The position numbers and the translations under genes are program-made. The notes below the pieces were generated by a model that had not been told where the DNA came from, did no database searches, and saw only the letters and a program-made list of their open reading frames with translations. From an uncultured Acidobacteriia bacterium (GTDB taxonomy: Bacteria; Acidobacteriota; Terriglobia; Bryobacterales; Bryobacteraceae), in the NCBI GenBank assembly GCA_903825445.1, contig CAIKAS010000006.1:1-64000 (forward strand): DNA of 64,000 bases. Direction: 5' to 3'. The first letter of the stretch is position 1; every line of letters starts with the position of its first letter. This document shows, one piece after another, positions 26,085-35,047 of this stretch.

Positions 26085-27812
26085 CTACTTGTACTCAACT
26101 CCGGTGACTTCGCCGAATACACCGCCGGACGGATCTTTCGACGGTTTGTAGCGGACCACCACAGCGCGCGGCTTCTGCACGCCGCAGCTGAACTTCATCT
26201 CTCCACCAGTCACGCTGATGCCGTTCGGCTCGGCGATCAGCAGGACACGCACCGTGCCACTCGCCTCTTTCACCGATAGCTTGAATTGTTTGCCGCCCAG
26301 GCAATCCACGCGCGTCAGCGTCCCATTGAGCGTAACAGCATTCGCGTCATCCCACCAGTCCACTACCGGCGCGTTATCGCCCTTCTTTGTATTCTGCGCA
26401 TTCGCACGCGCTTCCATATCAGCAATTTCCTTGCGCGCCTGCGTCTTTAGACGATCGATCTCAGCTGCCTTCTCAGCAGCGTCCCGACGCTTTTCAGCGG
26501 CCTCGTCATCCAGGCGCTGCTGTTCAATCGCCCCACGGGCCCGCAGATATTCCTCCCTCTTCGCCAGATCCGTCGTGGCCTGCGACGCTGACATCCACGC
26601 TCGTCCGGCCTCGGCCCACTGCTTCTGGCCTTCATTAAGTTTCGCGTAGGAAACCCACCAATCCACATTGTGCGGGGCGAGACCCAGCGCAAGCTTCCAT
26701 TCGGCAAGGCGCTGCTTCGGATCATCGTATTTGTCGCCCAGTTCCCAGTGCGCGGGCGCGTATTTCGGGTCAAGCTTTAGCGCTTTCTCCAGCACATCGA
26801 TCGCGACATCGTAGTGTTTTTCGGACTTGGCGTACGTCGTCATCGCCACCACATTGCGCGATCCCGCCTTGTACGCTTCGGCAAAGTACTCACCTGCTTT
26901 GGCTTCGTCACCTGCGCGCAGCGCGAGGAACCCGAGTCCCTCGTTGGCCTCTGCCTGGTGTTTGCCGTTCTTCAGTAGCGCGACGTAGAGCGCTTCGGCG
27001 CCAGGACCCATCAGATCCGCACGCGCCAATTGCCCGTCGTCAGCCGTAAGAATAGCGGTATTGAAATCACGATCCGGATTCAGCGCCCGGTTCGGCGCCT
27101 GCACGGCGGTGAAAACCCCGGCCGCAAGATAAGCATCCACCTCGGCATTAAACTTCGCTGGATCTTCTCCCAGACTGCGGATCGCCCCGTTCGCATCCAT
27201 TCCGTTCGCCAGATTGTGCAGATAGATGTGCGCGCGGCCTGACGTTTCCGGTTGCGTAATCAAACGGTGCAATAGCGCCCAGTCGCGCGTACGCTCGGCC
27301 GCCGCGGCGGGTGGGGCACCCCACACCACGTGAACGGCATTCGATTGCACAGTGCTGAAGAATGTTTCGAGCGCCTGCTCAATAGCGGGCGGAATGCCGG
27401 TGAAATTCGTTTCAAGCAGGCGTTTGGTCAGTTCGCGAACCATAGCCGGCGGTAACTGGCCGCTCGCTACTGCGCACGCCATCAGGTGATCGCGGCCCAT
27501 GTTGATGCCATTGCAGTTCTGCGCGGCCATTTCGCGGGCGTCGCGAAATACAAGAATACGCAGCGGCGGATCAAGCCTCATTTCGGACTGGCCCATCACC
27601 GCCCCAAGAGCGTAGCGAAACTGCTCGAACTGGCTTAGCGCCTGCACTGACGGTGTCCGGCCGTCGTCGCTGATGGCTTCAAATGGACCCAGCCTCGCAC
27701 GGACCCACTGCTCCGCCGCAAGCGCGTTGGCGGCGCAGGAGCCGGAGAGCAGGACAACGGCAAAGGCAAATCGCCCATACGAACTCCCGCAGATAAAACT
27801 CCGCGTGCTCAT
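26085..27812 (-). CDS. Exported TPR-repeat protein
   Basis: 575 residues from ATG 27812. A signal peptide ends near residue 33 ('AFAVVLLSGSCAANALAAEQ'). The N-terminal ~230 residues have a DUF1570-like flavour ('LRILVFRDAREMAAQNCNG', 'MVRELTKRLLETNF') without a clear HExxH. Residues ~270-440 contain several TPR units ('GLGFLALRAGDEAKAGEYFAEAYKAG', 'YDVAIDVLEKALKLDPKYAPAHWELG'). A charged coiled coil ('DDEAAEKRRDAAEKAAEIDRLK') and a beta-rich C-terminal domain with Cys pairs ('RVDCLGGKQFKL', 'KFSCGVQKPRAV') follow. Function unknown; likely a periplasmic scaffold. Only 27 bases separate it from the divergent gene at 27840. Confidence 0.78.
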   Translation of the reverse strand: MSTRSFICGSSYGRFAFAVVLLSGSCAANALAAEQWVRARLGPFEAISDDGRTPSVQALSQFEQFRYALGAVMGQSEMRLDPPLRILVFRDAREMAAQNCNGINMGRDHLMACAVASGQLPPAMVRELTKRLLETNFTGIPPAIEQALETFFSTVQSNAVHVVWGAPPAAAAERTRDWALLHRLITQPETSGRAHIYLHNLANGMDANGAIRSLGEDPAKFNAEVDAYLAAGVFTAVQAPNRALNPDRDFNTAILTADDGQLARADLMGPGAEALYVALLKNGKHQAEANEGLGFLALRAGDEAKAGEYFAEAYKAGSRNVVAMTTYAKSEKHYDVAIDVLEKALKLDPKYAPAHWELGDKYDDPKQRLAEWKLALGLAPHNVDWWVSYAKLNEGQKQWAEAGRAWMSASQATTDLAKREEYLRARGAIEQQRLDDEAAEKRRDAAEKAAEIDRLKTQARKEIADMEARANAQNTKKGDNAPVVDWWDDANAVTLNGTLTRVDCLGGKQFKLSVKEASGTVRVLLIAEPNGISVTGGEMKFSCGVQKPRAVVVRYKPSKDPSGGVFGEVTGVEYK

Positions 27813-27839
27813 TGGTAAAGTATATACGGAAAGCGCATC

Positions 27840-29324
27840 ATGCTCCAGGATCTCATCCACAAGGCCCGCAGGCGTTTGCTGTTTAACGAAGTGTTGAAGC
27901 AATTCGCGCTGTCGGCGGCTCTTGCCGTCGGCGGCCTGGCCCTGCTGTTGACCTTTGGCACGCGCTATGTCGAGTGGTGGGTAGTCACGATTTTCACTAT
28001 TGGAGTCCTCGTGTGGGCGGCCGCAAAACTCCGTAGGAAGCTCCCCAGCGATTACGCGGCAGCCGTCTGGCTTGACGACAAGGCCAAACTGCATGATTCA
28101 CTCTCCACCGCGCACTATTTTGCCCGATCCCGGAGTAAATCCATCCTCTCGCCGGAAGCAGAAGCGATTCTTCTTGCTCAGCGTGGACAGGCGGAAACCG
28201 TCGCTGGCGGCGTAGATGTCGAAATCGCCGTGCCGTTCCGCTTCCCGAAAGCGCTCTACGGGCTCGCCGCGCTATTGCTGGTTTCGACAGGAATGGTAGG
28301 CGTGCGCTATTTCTACGGCCATGAGTTGAACCTGAGCGCTCCAATCACGGAAGTAATCTTCCAGGATCTCGCCGCAAACCAGCAGAAGAAAGCCGGGAAG
28401 CCAGCTAAGCTGCCGGAAAAGCAGCCCGATTACGATGAGGCTCGCTCGTTGCTTTCGAAATTAGGTCTGGGCGCGAATCTGGAAGACAAGCCGGACGACA
28501 AGCTGGACGAAGCTTTGGCCGATGCCCTCAGATCGCCGGAGAAGACGGAAGGCAGCAGCCAGGATGCCAAGCCCGACCAGAATGGGAATCAAGGCGACCC
28601 GCTCGATTCCCCGAAAGAAACGCCTAAAAGCAACGGTGCGCAGGCCGGGGATAACAGCAATAAGAAGTCCAGTGATCAATCCGATTCGCCTTCGGGCCAG
28701 GGTGGCGCAAAGGGCGACAAATCCGAAAAATCGCTGCTCTCAAAACTGAAAGACGCGATGGACGACATGATGGGTGCGCCCTCGCCATCGAACGACAAAA
28801 AGAGCGCAGGCGGCAAGCAGCAGCAATCGAAGCCATCGAGTCAGGCCCAGGCAGGGCAACAGCCCGGAGAAGCCGGCGATGACGAAAACAAACAGGCGGC
28901 TGACGGTGAAGCCAACGGCAACGCCCAGAAGGGCAACTCGCCCGGTCAGACGAGCGGGAACACCGGGAACCAGCAGGAAGGCCCCAGCGTAGCGGGTTCT
29001 GAAGATGGCCAGAAGGCCGTCAAGGCCGCTAACCAGATGAAAGCGATGGGCAAGATCAGCGAACTGATCGGCAAACGTTCCGAACAGGTGACCGGTGAAT
29101 CGATGATCGAAGTGCAGTCCGGCAACCAGAAGCTGCAGACCGCGTATAAAGACAAGAGCGCGGCGCACGGCGAGGGTTCGGGCGAAGTGAGCCGCGACGA
29201 GATTCCACTGGCGGTACAGGCCTACGTGCAGGAGTATTTCCAGCAGGTTCGCAAGCCGGAAGGCAGCACTCCGGTCAAGACAAAAAAGCCGGTTGAGCCG
29301 AAAACTGGGCCCGCCTCAAAATAA
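27840..29324 (+). CDS. Membrane-anchored protein with long disordered region
   Basis: 494 residues. Two TM helices near 24-62 and a third near 133-155 flank a soluble loop ('DYAAAVWLDDKAKLHDSLSTAHYFA'). From about 185 to 400 it is low-complexity Gly/Asn/Gln/Ser/Lys/Asp, broken by two similar short helices ('SLLSKLGLGANL' and 'SLLSKLKDAMDDMMG'). The C-terminus 'EIPLAVQAYVQEYFQQVRK' resembles the end of proteins that accompany MoxR/DUF58/VWA clusters, but none of those partners is next to it here. I do not assign a function. Confidence 0.7.
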   Translation: MLQDLIHKARRRLLFNEVLKQFALSAALAVGGLALLLTFGTRYVEWWVVTIFTIGVLVWAAAKLRRKLPSDYAAAVWLDDKAKLHDSLSTAHYFARSRSKSILSPEAEAILLAQRGQAETVAGGVDVEIAVPFRFPKALYGLAALLLVSTGMVGVRYFYGHELNLSAPITEVIFQDLAANQQKKAGKPAKLPEKQPDYDEARSLLSKLGLGANLEDKPDDKLDEALADALRSPEKTEGSSQDAKPDQNGNQGDPLDSPKETPKSNGAQAGDNSNKKSSDQSDSPSGQGGAKGDKSEKSLLSKLKDAMDDMMGAPSPSNDKKSAGGKQQQSKPSSQAQAGQQPGEAGDDENKQAADGEANGNAQKGNSPGQTSGNTGNQQEGPSVAGSEDGQKAVKAANQMKAMGKISELIGKRSEQVTGESMIEVQSGNQKLQTAYKDKSAAHGEGSGEVSRDEIPLAVQAYVQEYFQQVRKPEGSTPVKTKKPVEPKTGPASK

Positions 29325-29333
29325 ACCTGCCGC

Positions 29334-29609
29334 TTACGTCAGCAGCGACCTGATATACACCTGATACGAAATACCCCTGTCTTCCGCAATCTTCCGTGCG
29401 GCATCCAGATCGCTTCCCGCCAGCGTCACCGGAACTGGAACAAACTTCTTCTTGTAGCCCGGAGTCATCACCACGCGAGGCTGTGCCTTCTTCTTTTCAC
29501 GCAGAATGGCGCGCAGGCAGGCTTCGACTTCCGTGCGGTTCCTATCCCACCACGCTGTCTCGGCTCGTTCGCTGTTGAAAGTTGGTACAGCTATGCTCGG
29601 GAGTGGCAC
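29334..29609 (-). CDS. CopG-family antitoxin-like protein
   Basis: 91 residues from GTG 29609. The N-terminal 'FNSERAETAWWDRNRTEVEACL' matches the 'SExEEAxWW' start of CopG/BrnA-type antitoxins. The C-terminal 'VPVTLAGSDLDAARKIAEDRGISYQVYIRSLLT' matches the ribbon-helix-helix region. It would bind DNA as a dimer and neutralise a toxin, but no toxin gene adjoins it; the neighbour at 29617 is not a recognised toxin. Convergent with 27840-29324. Confidence 0.75.
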   Translation of the reverse strand: MPLPSIAVPTFNSERAETAWWDRNRTEVEACLRAILREKKKAQPRVVMTPGYKKKFVPVPVTLAGSDLDAARKIAEDRGISYQVYIRSLLT

Positions 29610-29616
29610 GAATGCT

Positions 29617-30069
29617 CTACGCCGTGGTCTGCCAGGGCTTGTGAGCGGGCGCCTGATCGCGGCCCTTCACACGGTCATACAGATATTTATTCGAAACAGT
29701 GCCCAGCGATTCGTTGTAGAGCGTAGTAAGCCCCAGAGTCTCACGCAGATCTTCCTGAAAGTTGTGGACGGCCTCCAGTTCGTGGGCCTGCGCTGGTTTG
29801 CTCTTGCCGCCGGGCGTACGGAAAAACTTCTGGTAGCCTCCGTCGGTCAGTGTGCCAATCTCATTCCCCATCACGACGCCTGCGCGTTCCACGACGCGCG
29901 GAACATCGCCCTCGCCGGGCTTCGCAACGCAAGCGATTCCGTTGCGTTCAATGCGGGTACCACCGCCAGCGGACTGGACATTAAATCCAGCAGCCCGTGC
30001 TTTGGAGAGATGATCTTCGAAACTCAGGACTTTCGTGCGTTCGCGACGGAAAAACATAGATACGGCCAT
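29617..30069 (-). CDS. Hypothetical protein between kinase and CopG-like gene
   Basis: 150 residues without signal peptide or TM segment. The N-terminus 'MAVSMFFRRERTKVLSFEDHLSKARAAGFNV' is followed by a beta-rich middle ('GGGTRIERNGIACVAKPGEGDVPRVVERAGVVMGNEIGTL') and a charged C-terminal helix ('AVHNFQEDLRETLGLTTLYNESLG'). No catalytic motif is visible. It lies 27 bases after the kinase stop and 7 bases before the CopG-like start, so the three probably share a transcript. It could be an unrecognised partner of the CopG-like protein. Confidence 0.65.
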   Translation of the reverse strand: MAVSMFFRRERTKVLSFEDHLSKARAAGFNVQSAGGGTRIERNGIACVAKPGEGDVPRVVERAGVVMGNEIGTLTDGGYQKFFRTPGGKSKPAQAHELEAVHNFQEDLRETLGLTTLYNESLGTVSNKYLYDRVKGRDQAPAHKPWQTTA

Positions 30070-30096
30070 TATAGTAAGGCTGTTCCGCCCGCCAGT

Positions 30097-32715
30097 TCAG
30101 CGGAAGTTTTCCACCAGCATGATGTCGTTTTCGTTCTGATCGATCTGCGCGTAGATGATATGCTGTCGATCCGGCGACACGCTGAATCCACCGTATCCGC
30201 TAACCGGTTTGCCTGTGGACGTAATCAGATCGATATTATTTGTCTCGAAACTGAAAAATTGAATTCGATCTTCTTCCGGGCGAGACTTAGGCACGCGAGA
30301 CACGAAATAGATTCCGTCGTTGAACGGCTGCCACCACCCAAAGTCCGTTGCGGCGGCGGGATCGGTCAGCACCGGAGTTTCCGCTCCACCATCTGGAGAG
30401 ACTTTCCAGATTTCCGAAACATTGCGTTTTTTTGTGTAATATAGCTGTTTTCCGTCGGGCGATTCCCGGGGATCGAAGCCTCCCTGATGAGTTAACTGAC
30501 TCTCCTGCCCACCTCCCGCCGACGCCCGCCAAATCTCATACCTCCCGGTCTGATCGGATGTGTAATAGACCCACTTTTCATCAGATGACCAACTGGGCAC
30601 ACTGCGAGCGTGACCATTCGCCGGACCCGTGGTGATTCGTCGCGGGGCGCCGCCACCCGCATCGATAACGAAAATATCTCCGCTTCCACCGACGCTGGCG
30701 TCAAACGCGATACGGCGGCCATCTGGTGACCAGTGAGGCGAACCAGAATGGCCCCCCTGCGAAGTCAACTGAACGGTGCCGGTGCCATCCGCGTCAGCCA
30801 CCCAGATTTCAAAACTGCCCGAACGGTCGGAAGCAAAAGCAATTTTCTTGCCGTCCGGTGAGTACTGCGGCGCATTGTCCTGCCATGTCGATGCGATCAG
30901 TTTCCTCGGCGATCCTAACGCCTTGCCCGCAGCCAAGTCTATCTGCCAGATATTCTCGTCATAGGTCGTGTGGACAAACGCCAGACGCTTGTCCGTTCGT
31001 GAGACAGCCGGATAATAGGCATTCTCGCCAGCCTCGGAGACGGGTTGCGGCGTTCCGCCCGACGCGGTGACTCTCCACAACTCCTGCGGCCTCCCGAGTC
31101 GGCGGGTGGAATACACGATCTCTCCACCATCCGGCATCCAGGCAAGGCCACCGATCGCCCGATTGTCTCCAGCTACCGTCTTTACGTCTCCGCCACTAAC
31201 CGGCACAGTATCCAGGTCGACACTCTGCGCAGTGTAGGACCGGGCGAATGCAATAGTGCTACCGTCCGGTGAAAATCTCGGCTGAAGGTCGGCGGAGGCG
31301 GCAGGCGCGGAAGTCAGCCGCTTATGCTGGCCAGTTTCTACGGTAACAAGAAAGATCCCCACCGGTGCCGTAGGGGACTCCCGACTGGCCACGGCGATAG
31401 TCTTGCCATCGGGAGAGAAATCTGGTCCCAGCGCCATGCCAAGGTCGCGCTCCGCTCCTCCCAGCGAAGGCATCACAATGAGAGTTCCGCTACGCGTGAA
31501 CGCGATATACCTGCCATCCGGAGAAAACGCTGGATTCACATCTTGTGCCGGGTCAGTGGTCAGCCGCAGCGGACTGCCCACACCGATCTGCTGCACGTAG
31601 ATGTCAATGTTACCGTCGGGGCCAGATGCTGAAAAAGCCATCAGCTTGCCGTCCGGAGAAAAAGCGGGAAAATATGCGGTGCCCGTACTGGTAATCGGCG
31701 TGACTTTGGATGGCAGCGTCTGTGTGCGGCCAAACTTCCACCACGTTCCTGCTCCCGCAACCAACAATATTGCAGCCACAGCCGCGTAAATCGGAAACCG
31801 TGAGGCACGCGGTTTTACCGGAGCAGCAGTGGTTACGGAAACGTCTGAATCCGATTCCTCCTTCGCATCCATCAGCGCGACCTTTAAATCTTCCATGTGC
31901 TGAAAGCGCCGGTCGCGGTCCTTGCGCAGGCACCGCTGCACGATCTTCTCCAGGTCGCGTGGCGTATCCTGAACAATCTCCGTGAGCGGCTTCGGTTCCT
32001 CTCGCAGGATCGCGCTCAGCGTAGAAATGGTCGAATCGCCCGAAAACGCCTTCCGCCCGGCGAGCATTTCATAAAGCACGCTACCGAAGCTAAACACATC
32101 CGACCGCCCATCCACCGGCTTGCCTTCGGCTTGTTCCGGCGACATATAAGCGATAGTTCCCACCACCGCTCCCACCTGAGTTTTGTGGTGTGCTGTCAGC
32201 GTCGCGTCCTCCGGACCGATAGCGCTGTCGGAAACTCCGGTGAGTTTCGCCAGCCCGAAATCGAGCACCTTGACCTGGCCCGATTCGGTCACCATCACGT
32301 TCGCCGGTTTCAGATCCCGGTGAACAATCCCCGCAGAATGCGCTGCGGCCAGAGCATCGGCAATCGGTATGGCGTACTTGAGAGCCTCCGAAGCGCGCAG
32401 GCCCCGGTTAGGGATCAACTGATCCAGTCCCTTGCCCGGCACATACTCCATCACGATGAAATCAATGCCGTTATCGGCGGAGATATCGTGAATTGTTACG
32501 ATGTGCGGGTGATTCAGCGCCGAAGCCGCCCTGGCTTCCTGTATGAAACGCTGCTTCCTGTCGGGGTCGGCAACCTTGTCGGCGGGCAGCACCTTGATCG
32601 CGACCATCCGATCCAGCCTCGTGTCTCGGGCCTTGTAGACTTCACCCATGCCGCCAGCGCCCAGCGCGGACACGATTTCGTAGGGTCCAAGGCGCGTTCC
32701 GGGGGCCAAAGGCAT
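30097..32715 (-). CDS. Membrane Ser/Thr protein kinase with TolB/PD40 beta-propeller
   Basis: 872 residues. Kinase domain 1-~275: glycine loop 'LGAGGMGEVYKARD', K41, 'HRDLKPAN' at 132-139, DFG at 152-154 and 'MSPEQAEG'. One TM helix lies near 308-328. The extracytoplasmic part is a series of PD40/WD40-like blades with repeated 'SPDGK/SPDGR' turns ('PAFSPDGKLMAFSASGPDG', 'PHWSPDGRRIAFDASVGGSG'). All catalytic residues are present, so it should be active. The propeller is a likely ligand or protein sensor; the target is unknown. Confidence 0.95.
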   Translation of the reverse strand: MPLAPGTRLGPYEIVSALGAGGMGEVYKARDTRLDRMVAIKVLPADKVADPDRKQRFIQEARAASALNHPHIVTIHDISADNGIDFIVMEYVPGKGLDQLIPNRGLRASEALKYAIPIADALAAAHSAGIVHRDLKPANVMVTESGQVKVLDFGLAKLTGVSDSAIGPEDATLTAHHKTQVGAVVGTIAYMSPEQAEGKPVDGRSDVFSFGSVLYEMLAGRKAFSGDSTISTLSAILREEPKPLTEIVQDTPRDLEKIVQRCLRKDRDRRFQHMEDLKVALMDAKEESDSDVSVTTAAPVKPRASRFPIYAAVAAILLVAGAGTWWKFGRTQTLPSKVTPITSTGTAYFPAFSPDGKLMAFSASGPDGNIDIYVQQIGVGSPLRLTTDPAQDVNPAFSPDGRYIAFTRSGTLIVMPSLGGAERDLGMALGPDFSPDGKTIAVASRESPTAPVGIFLVTVETGQHKRLTSAPAASADLQPRFSPDGSTIAFARSYTAQSVDLDTVPVSGGDVKTVAGDNRAIGGLAWMPDGGEIVYSTRRLGRPQELWRVTASGGTPQPVSEAGENAYYPAVSRTDKRLAFVHTTYDENIWQIDLAAGKALGSPRKLIASTWQDNAPQYSPDGKKIAFASDRSGSFEIWVADADGTGTVQLTSQGGHSGSPHWSPDGRRIAFDASVGGSGDIFVIDAGGGAPRRITTGPANGHARSVPSWSSDEKWVYYTSDQTGRYEIWRASAGGGQESQLTHQGGFDPRESPDGKQLYYTKKRNVSEIWKVSPDGGAETPVLTDPAAATDFGWWQPFNDGIYFVSRVPKSRPEEDRIQFFSFETNNIDLITSTGKPVSGYGGFSVSPDRQHIIYAQIDQNENDIMLVENFR

Positions 32716-32794
32716 CGTTTCGACAGTATATCGCGCGCCAGCAACAAACCGCCCCGCACGAGCGTCCCGCTTGCCTTACAATAGTAGATTCAGC

Positions 32795-34261
32795 ATGCGA
32801 ACACTTTTTCTCAATCCCCCCTCCTTTGAGGGCTTCGACGGAGGTGCGAGTTCCCGATGGCCTGCGTCGCGGGAAATCGAGTCTTACTGGTACCCCGTCT
32901 GGCTCTGCTATCCGGCAGGTATGTTGCCCGATAGCAAGGTCGTGGATGCGCCGTCGCAGGGAGTTTCCATCGAACAAACCGTCGAAATGGCGGCTCAGTT
33001 TGAATTGCTGGTATTGTTCACCTCAACGCCCGGTTTCGATGTCGACGTCAAGATCTCGAAAATGATGAAGGGCCGCAACCCGAATCTGAAGATCTGTTTC
33101 GTCGGGCCTCCGGTTACTGTCGAACCCGACAAGGCGCTGAACGCTACCGATGCGATCGATTTTGTAATCCGCCGCGAATTCGATTACCAGATTCGCGATT
33201 ACGCCAACGGTACGCCAATCGAACAGATTCCAGGCGCCAGCTATCGCCAAGATGGGGTGATCGTACACAATCCAGAAGGCCCGGTGATCGAAGATCTCGA
33301 TTCTCTGCCGTGGGTGACGAAGGTCTACAAGCGCGATCTCGATACGACGCGCTACAACGTTCCATTCCTGCTGAATCCATATCTTTCGTTCTACACGTCG
33401 CGGGGTTGCCCGGCGATGTGTACGTTCTGCCTGTGGCCACAGACGCTCTCCGGTCATCGCTGGAGACTGCGTTCGAGTGACGATATCGCAGCCGAAGTCG
33501 CGTATGTTCTGAAAGAACTGCCGCACATCAAGGAAATCTTCTTCGACGACGACACGTTCAACTACCGCAAAGAGCGCACCATTGAAGTTTGCTCAAAGCT
33601 GAAACCGTTGAATTTCACGTGGTCCTGCACGTCGCGCGTCACCACCGATTACGACACGCTGAAAGCCATGAAGGAAGCGGGCTGCCGTCTCCTCATCGTC
33701 GGCTACGAATCGGGGGATGCTCAGATTCTCAAGAACATCAAAAAGGGCGCGACCATCCAGATGGCCGAGCGCTTCACTGAAAACTGCCGCAAGTTGGGCC
33801 TCGTCATTCACGGCGACTTCATCGTCGGTCTGCCCGGCGAAACGCACGAAAGCATTCGCAAGACCATCGATTTTGCAAAGAAGCTCGATAACGAAACGAT
33901 CCAGGTATCGATTGCGCATCCGTACCCTGGTACGGAGTTTCATACCTATGCTCAGAACAACGGTCTGATCTCCCTGGGCAACATCGTGGACGAACGCGGC
34001 AACCAGTTGCCGAAAGTTGTTTACGAAAACCTCAACGAAGCGGAACTGATGGATTGGGTGGAGCGCTTCTACAGCGAGTATTACTTCCGCCCGAAAGTGG
34101 TCTGGCGGATGGTGCGAAAGGTGATCTTTAATTCGCACGACCGCAAGCGTCTCATGAAGGAAGCCCGCGAATACATGTCGCTTCGTCGGCGCCGGAAGAA
34201 GTTCATCGCGGAGCAGCGGGAACAGCATCAGCCAGCGGTTTCGGCGCATGCAGGCGATTAG
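32795..34261 (+). CDS. hpnJ: HpnJ, hopanoid-associated B12-binding radical SAM enzyme
   Basis: 488 residues from ATG 32795, which gives the family start 'MRTLFLNPPSFEGFDGGASSR'. The N-terminal ~150 residues are a cobalamin-binding-like domain. The radical SAM cysteines are C205, C209 and C212 in 'SRGCPAMCTFC', followed by 'EIFFDDDTFN', 'CRLLIVGYESGD' and 'GDFIVGLPGET'. In Burkholderia-type pathways HpnJ acts on the glucosaminyl bacteriohopanetetrol to give the cyclitol ether. HpnI is encoded three genes downstream. A TACAAT at 32777-32782 could be the -10 of this operon. Confidence 0.93.
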   Translation: MRTLFLNPPSFEGFDGGASSRWPASREIESYWYPVWLCYPAGMLPDSKVVDAPSQGVSIEQTVEMAAQFELLVLFTSTPGFDVDVKISKMMKGRNPNLKICFVGPPVTVEPDKALNATDAIDFVIRREFDYQIRDYANGTPIEQIPGASYRQDGVIVHNPEGPVIEDLDSLPWVTKVYKRDLDTTRYNVPFLLNPYLSFYTSRGCPAMCTFCLWPQTLSGHRWRLRSSDDIAAEVAYVLKELPHIKEIFFDDDTFNYRKERTIEVCSKLKPLNFTWSCTSRVTTDYDTLKAMKEAGCRLLIVGYESGDAQILKNIKKGATIQMAERFTENCRKLGLVIHGDFIVGLPGETHESIRKTIDFAKKLDNETIQVSIAHPYPGTEFHTYAQNNGLISLGNIVDERGNQLPKVVYENLNEAELMDWVERFYSEYYFRPKVVWRMVRKVIFNSHDRKRLMKEAREYMSLRRRRKKFIAEQREQHQPAVSAHAGD

Positions 34262-34688
34262 TCACGACACGGTCCACGCTTCGGTGGCAGATCACACAAG
34301 GCTCCGGGCGAAGACTCGCCAGTTCACCGCTATCGTGGTCGTCAGCAACGTGACAGGAAACTCCGCTCTCACTCATGGCATGAAGCTGTTGGGCGATATT
34401 GGCAACTCACCGCTGGCTCTGATTGGAGCATTGTTCCATCCCTGGGTAGCTTTGGGCGTCGCGCTGCTGGTTCTCTGGACCCTCACACAAATGGCCCTGC
34501 TGAGCTGGGCCGATCTCAGCTATGTTTTGCCCGTCACAGCAATTGGGTACGTGCTGACCGCGCTCTCCGGCAAGTTTGTCCTCGGCGAAACGGTCACAGC
34601 GACCCACTGGGCTGGAATCTTCCTGATCACCTGCGGCGTCACCCTGGTGGGGATGACTTCGCCTGTTACCCACCAGGTGCATCGATGA
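34248..34688 (+). CDS. EamA/SMR-type half-transporter A (ArnF-like) in hopanoid operon
   Basis: 146 residues with a ~27-residue soluble head and four TM helices (about 28-48, 60-85, 90-110, 118-137). 'LSWADLSYVLPVTAIGYVLTALSGKFVLGE' and 'HWAGIFLITCGVTLVG' are typical of EmrE/ArnE/ArnF drug-metabolite half-transporters. The start lies inside the hpnJ 3' end (14-base overlap) and the stop overlaps the next start by four bases. Such proteins work as dimers; the second half is probably the next gene. Sequence alone does not name the cargo; context suggests a decorated hopanoid. Confidence 0.82.
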   Translation: MQAISHDTVHASVADHTRLRAKTRQFTAIVVVSNVTGNSALTHGMKLLGDIGNSPLALIGALFHPWVALGVALLVLWTLTQMALLSWADLSYVLPVTAIGYVLTALSGKFVLGETVTATHWAGIFLITCGVTLVGMTSPVTHQVHR

Positions 34689-35047
34689 AGTGGATACTGG
34701 TCGCTATTCTCGTGGGATCCACAACCCTTGGAGACGTCGCCCGCGCGCGCGGCATGAAATCGCATGGCGAGGTCCGGGAGTTTCATCCCGGAGCCATCAG
34801 CAGTGCCCTCTTTGCACTCGCGCAAAACAAGTGGGTGATCCTCTCCACTTGCGCCATGGCTATATCGTTCTTCAGTTTCATCCGGCTCGTCTCCATCGCT
34901 CCATTGAGTTTTGCAGTACCGGTATCCGCTCTGACTTTCATACCAGAAACTATCCTCGCGCGAACTTTCCTCAAGGAGAAAGTCGATTGGCGCCGATGGG
35001 CCGGCGCTGGACTTATCCTCGGCGGCGTGATATTAATTTCCCGATGA
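34685..35047 (+). CDS. EamA/SMR-type half-transporter B (ArnE-like) in hopanoid operon
   Basis: 120 residues with four TM helices. 'MKWILVAILVGSTTLGDVARARGMK' is helix 1, and 'FSFIRLVSIAPLSFAVPVSALTFIPETILARTFLKEKVDWRRWAGAGLILGGVILI' carries the SMR-like helix 3 loop and helix 4. The start overlaps the previous stop and the stop overlaps the hpnI start, both as ATGA. It is a diverged paralogue of the preceding protein, fitting a heterodimer such as ArnE/ArnF, which flips aminoarabinose on a lipid carrier. Confidence 0.82.
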   Translation: MKWILVAILVGSTTLGDVARARGMKSHGEVREFHPGAISSALFALAQNKWVILSTCAMAISFFSFIRLVSIAPLSFAVPVSALTFIPETILARTFLKEKVDWRRWAGAGLILGGVILISR

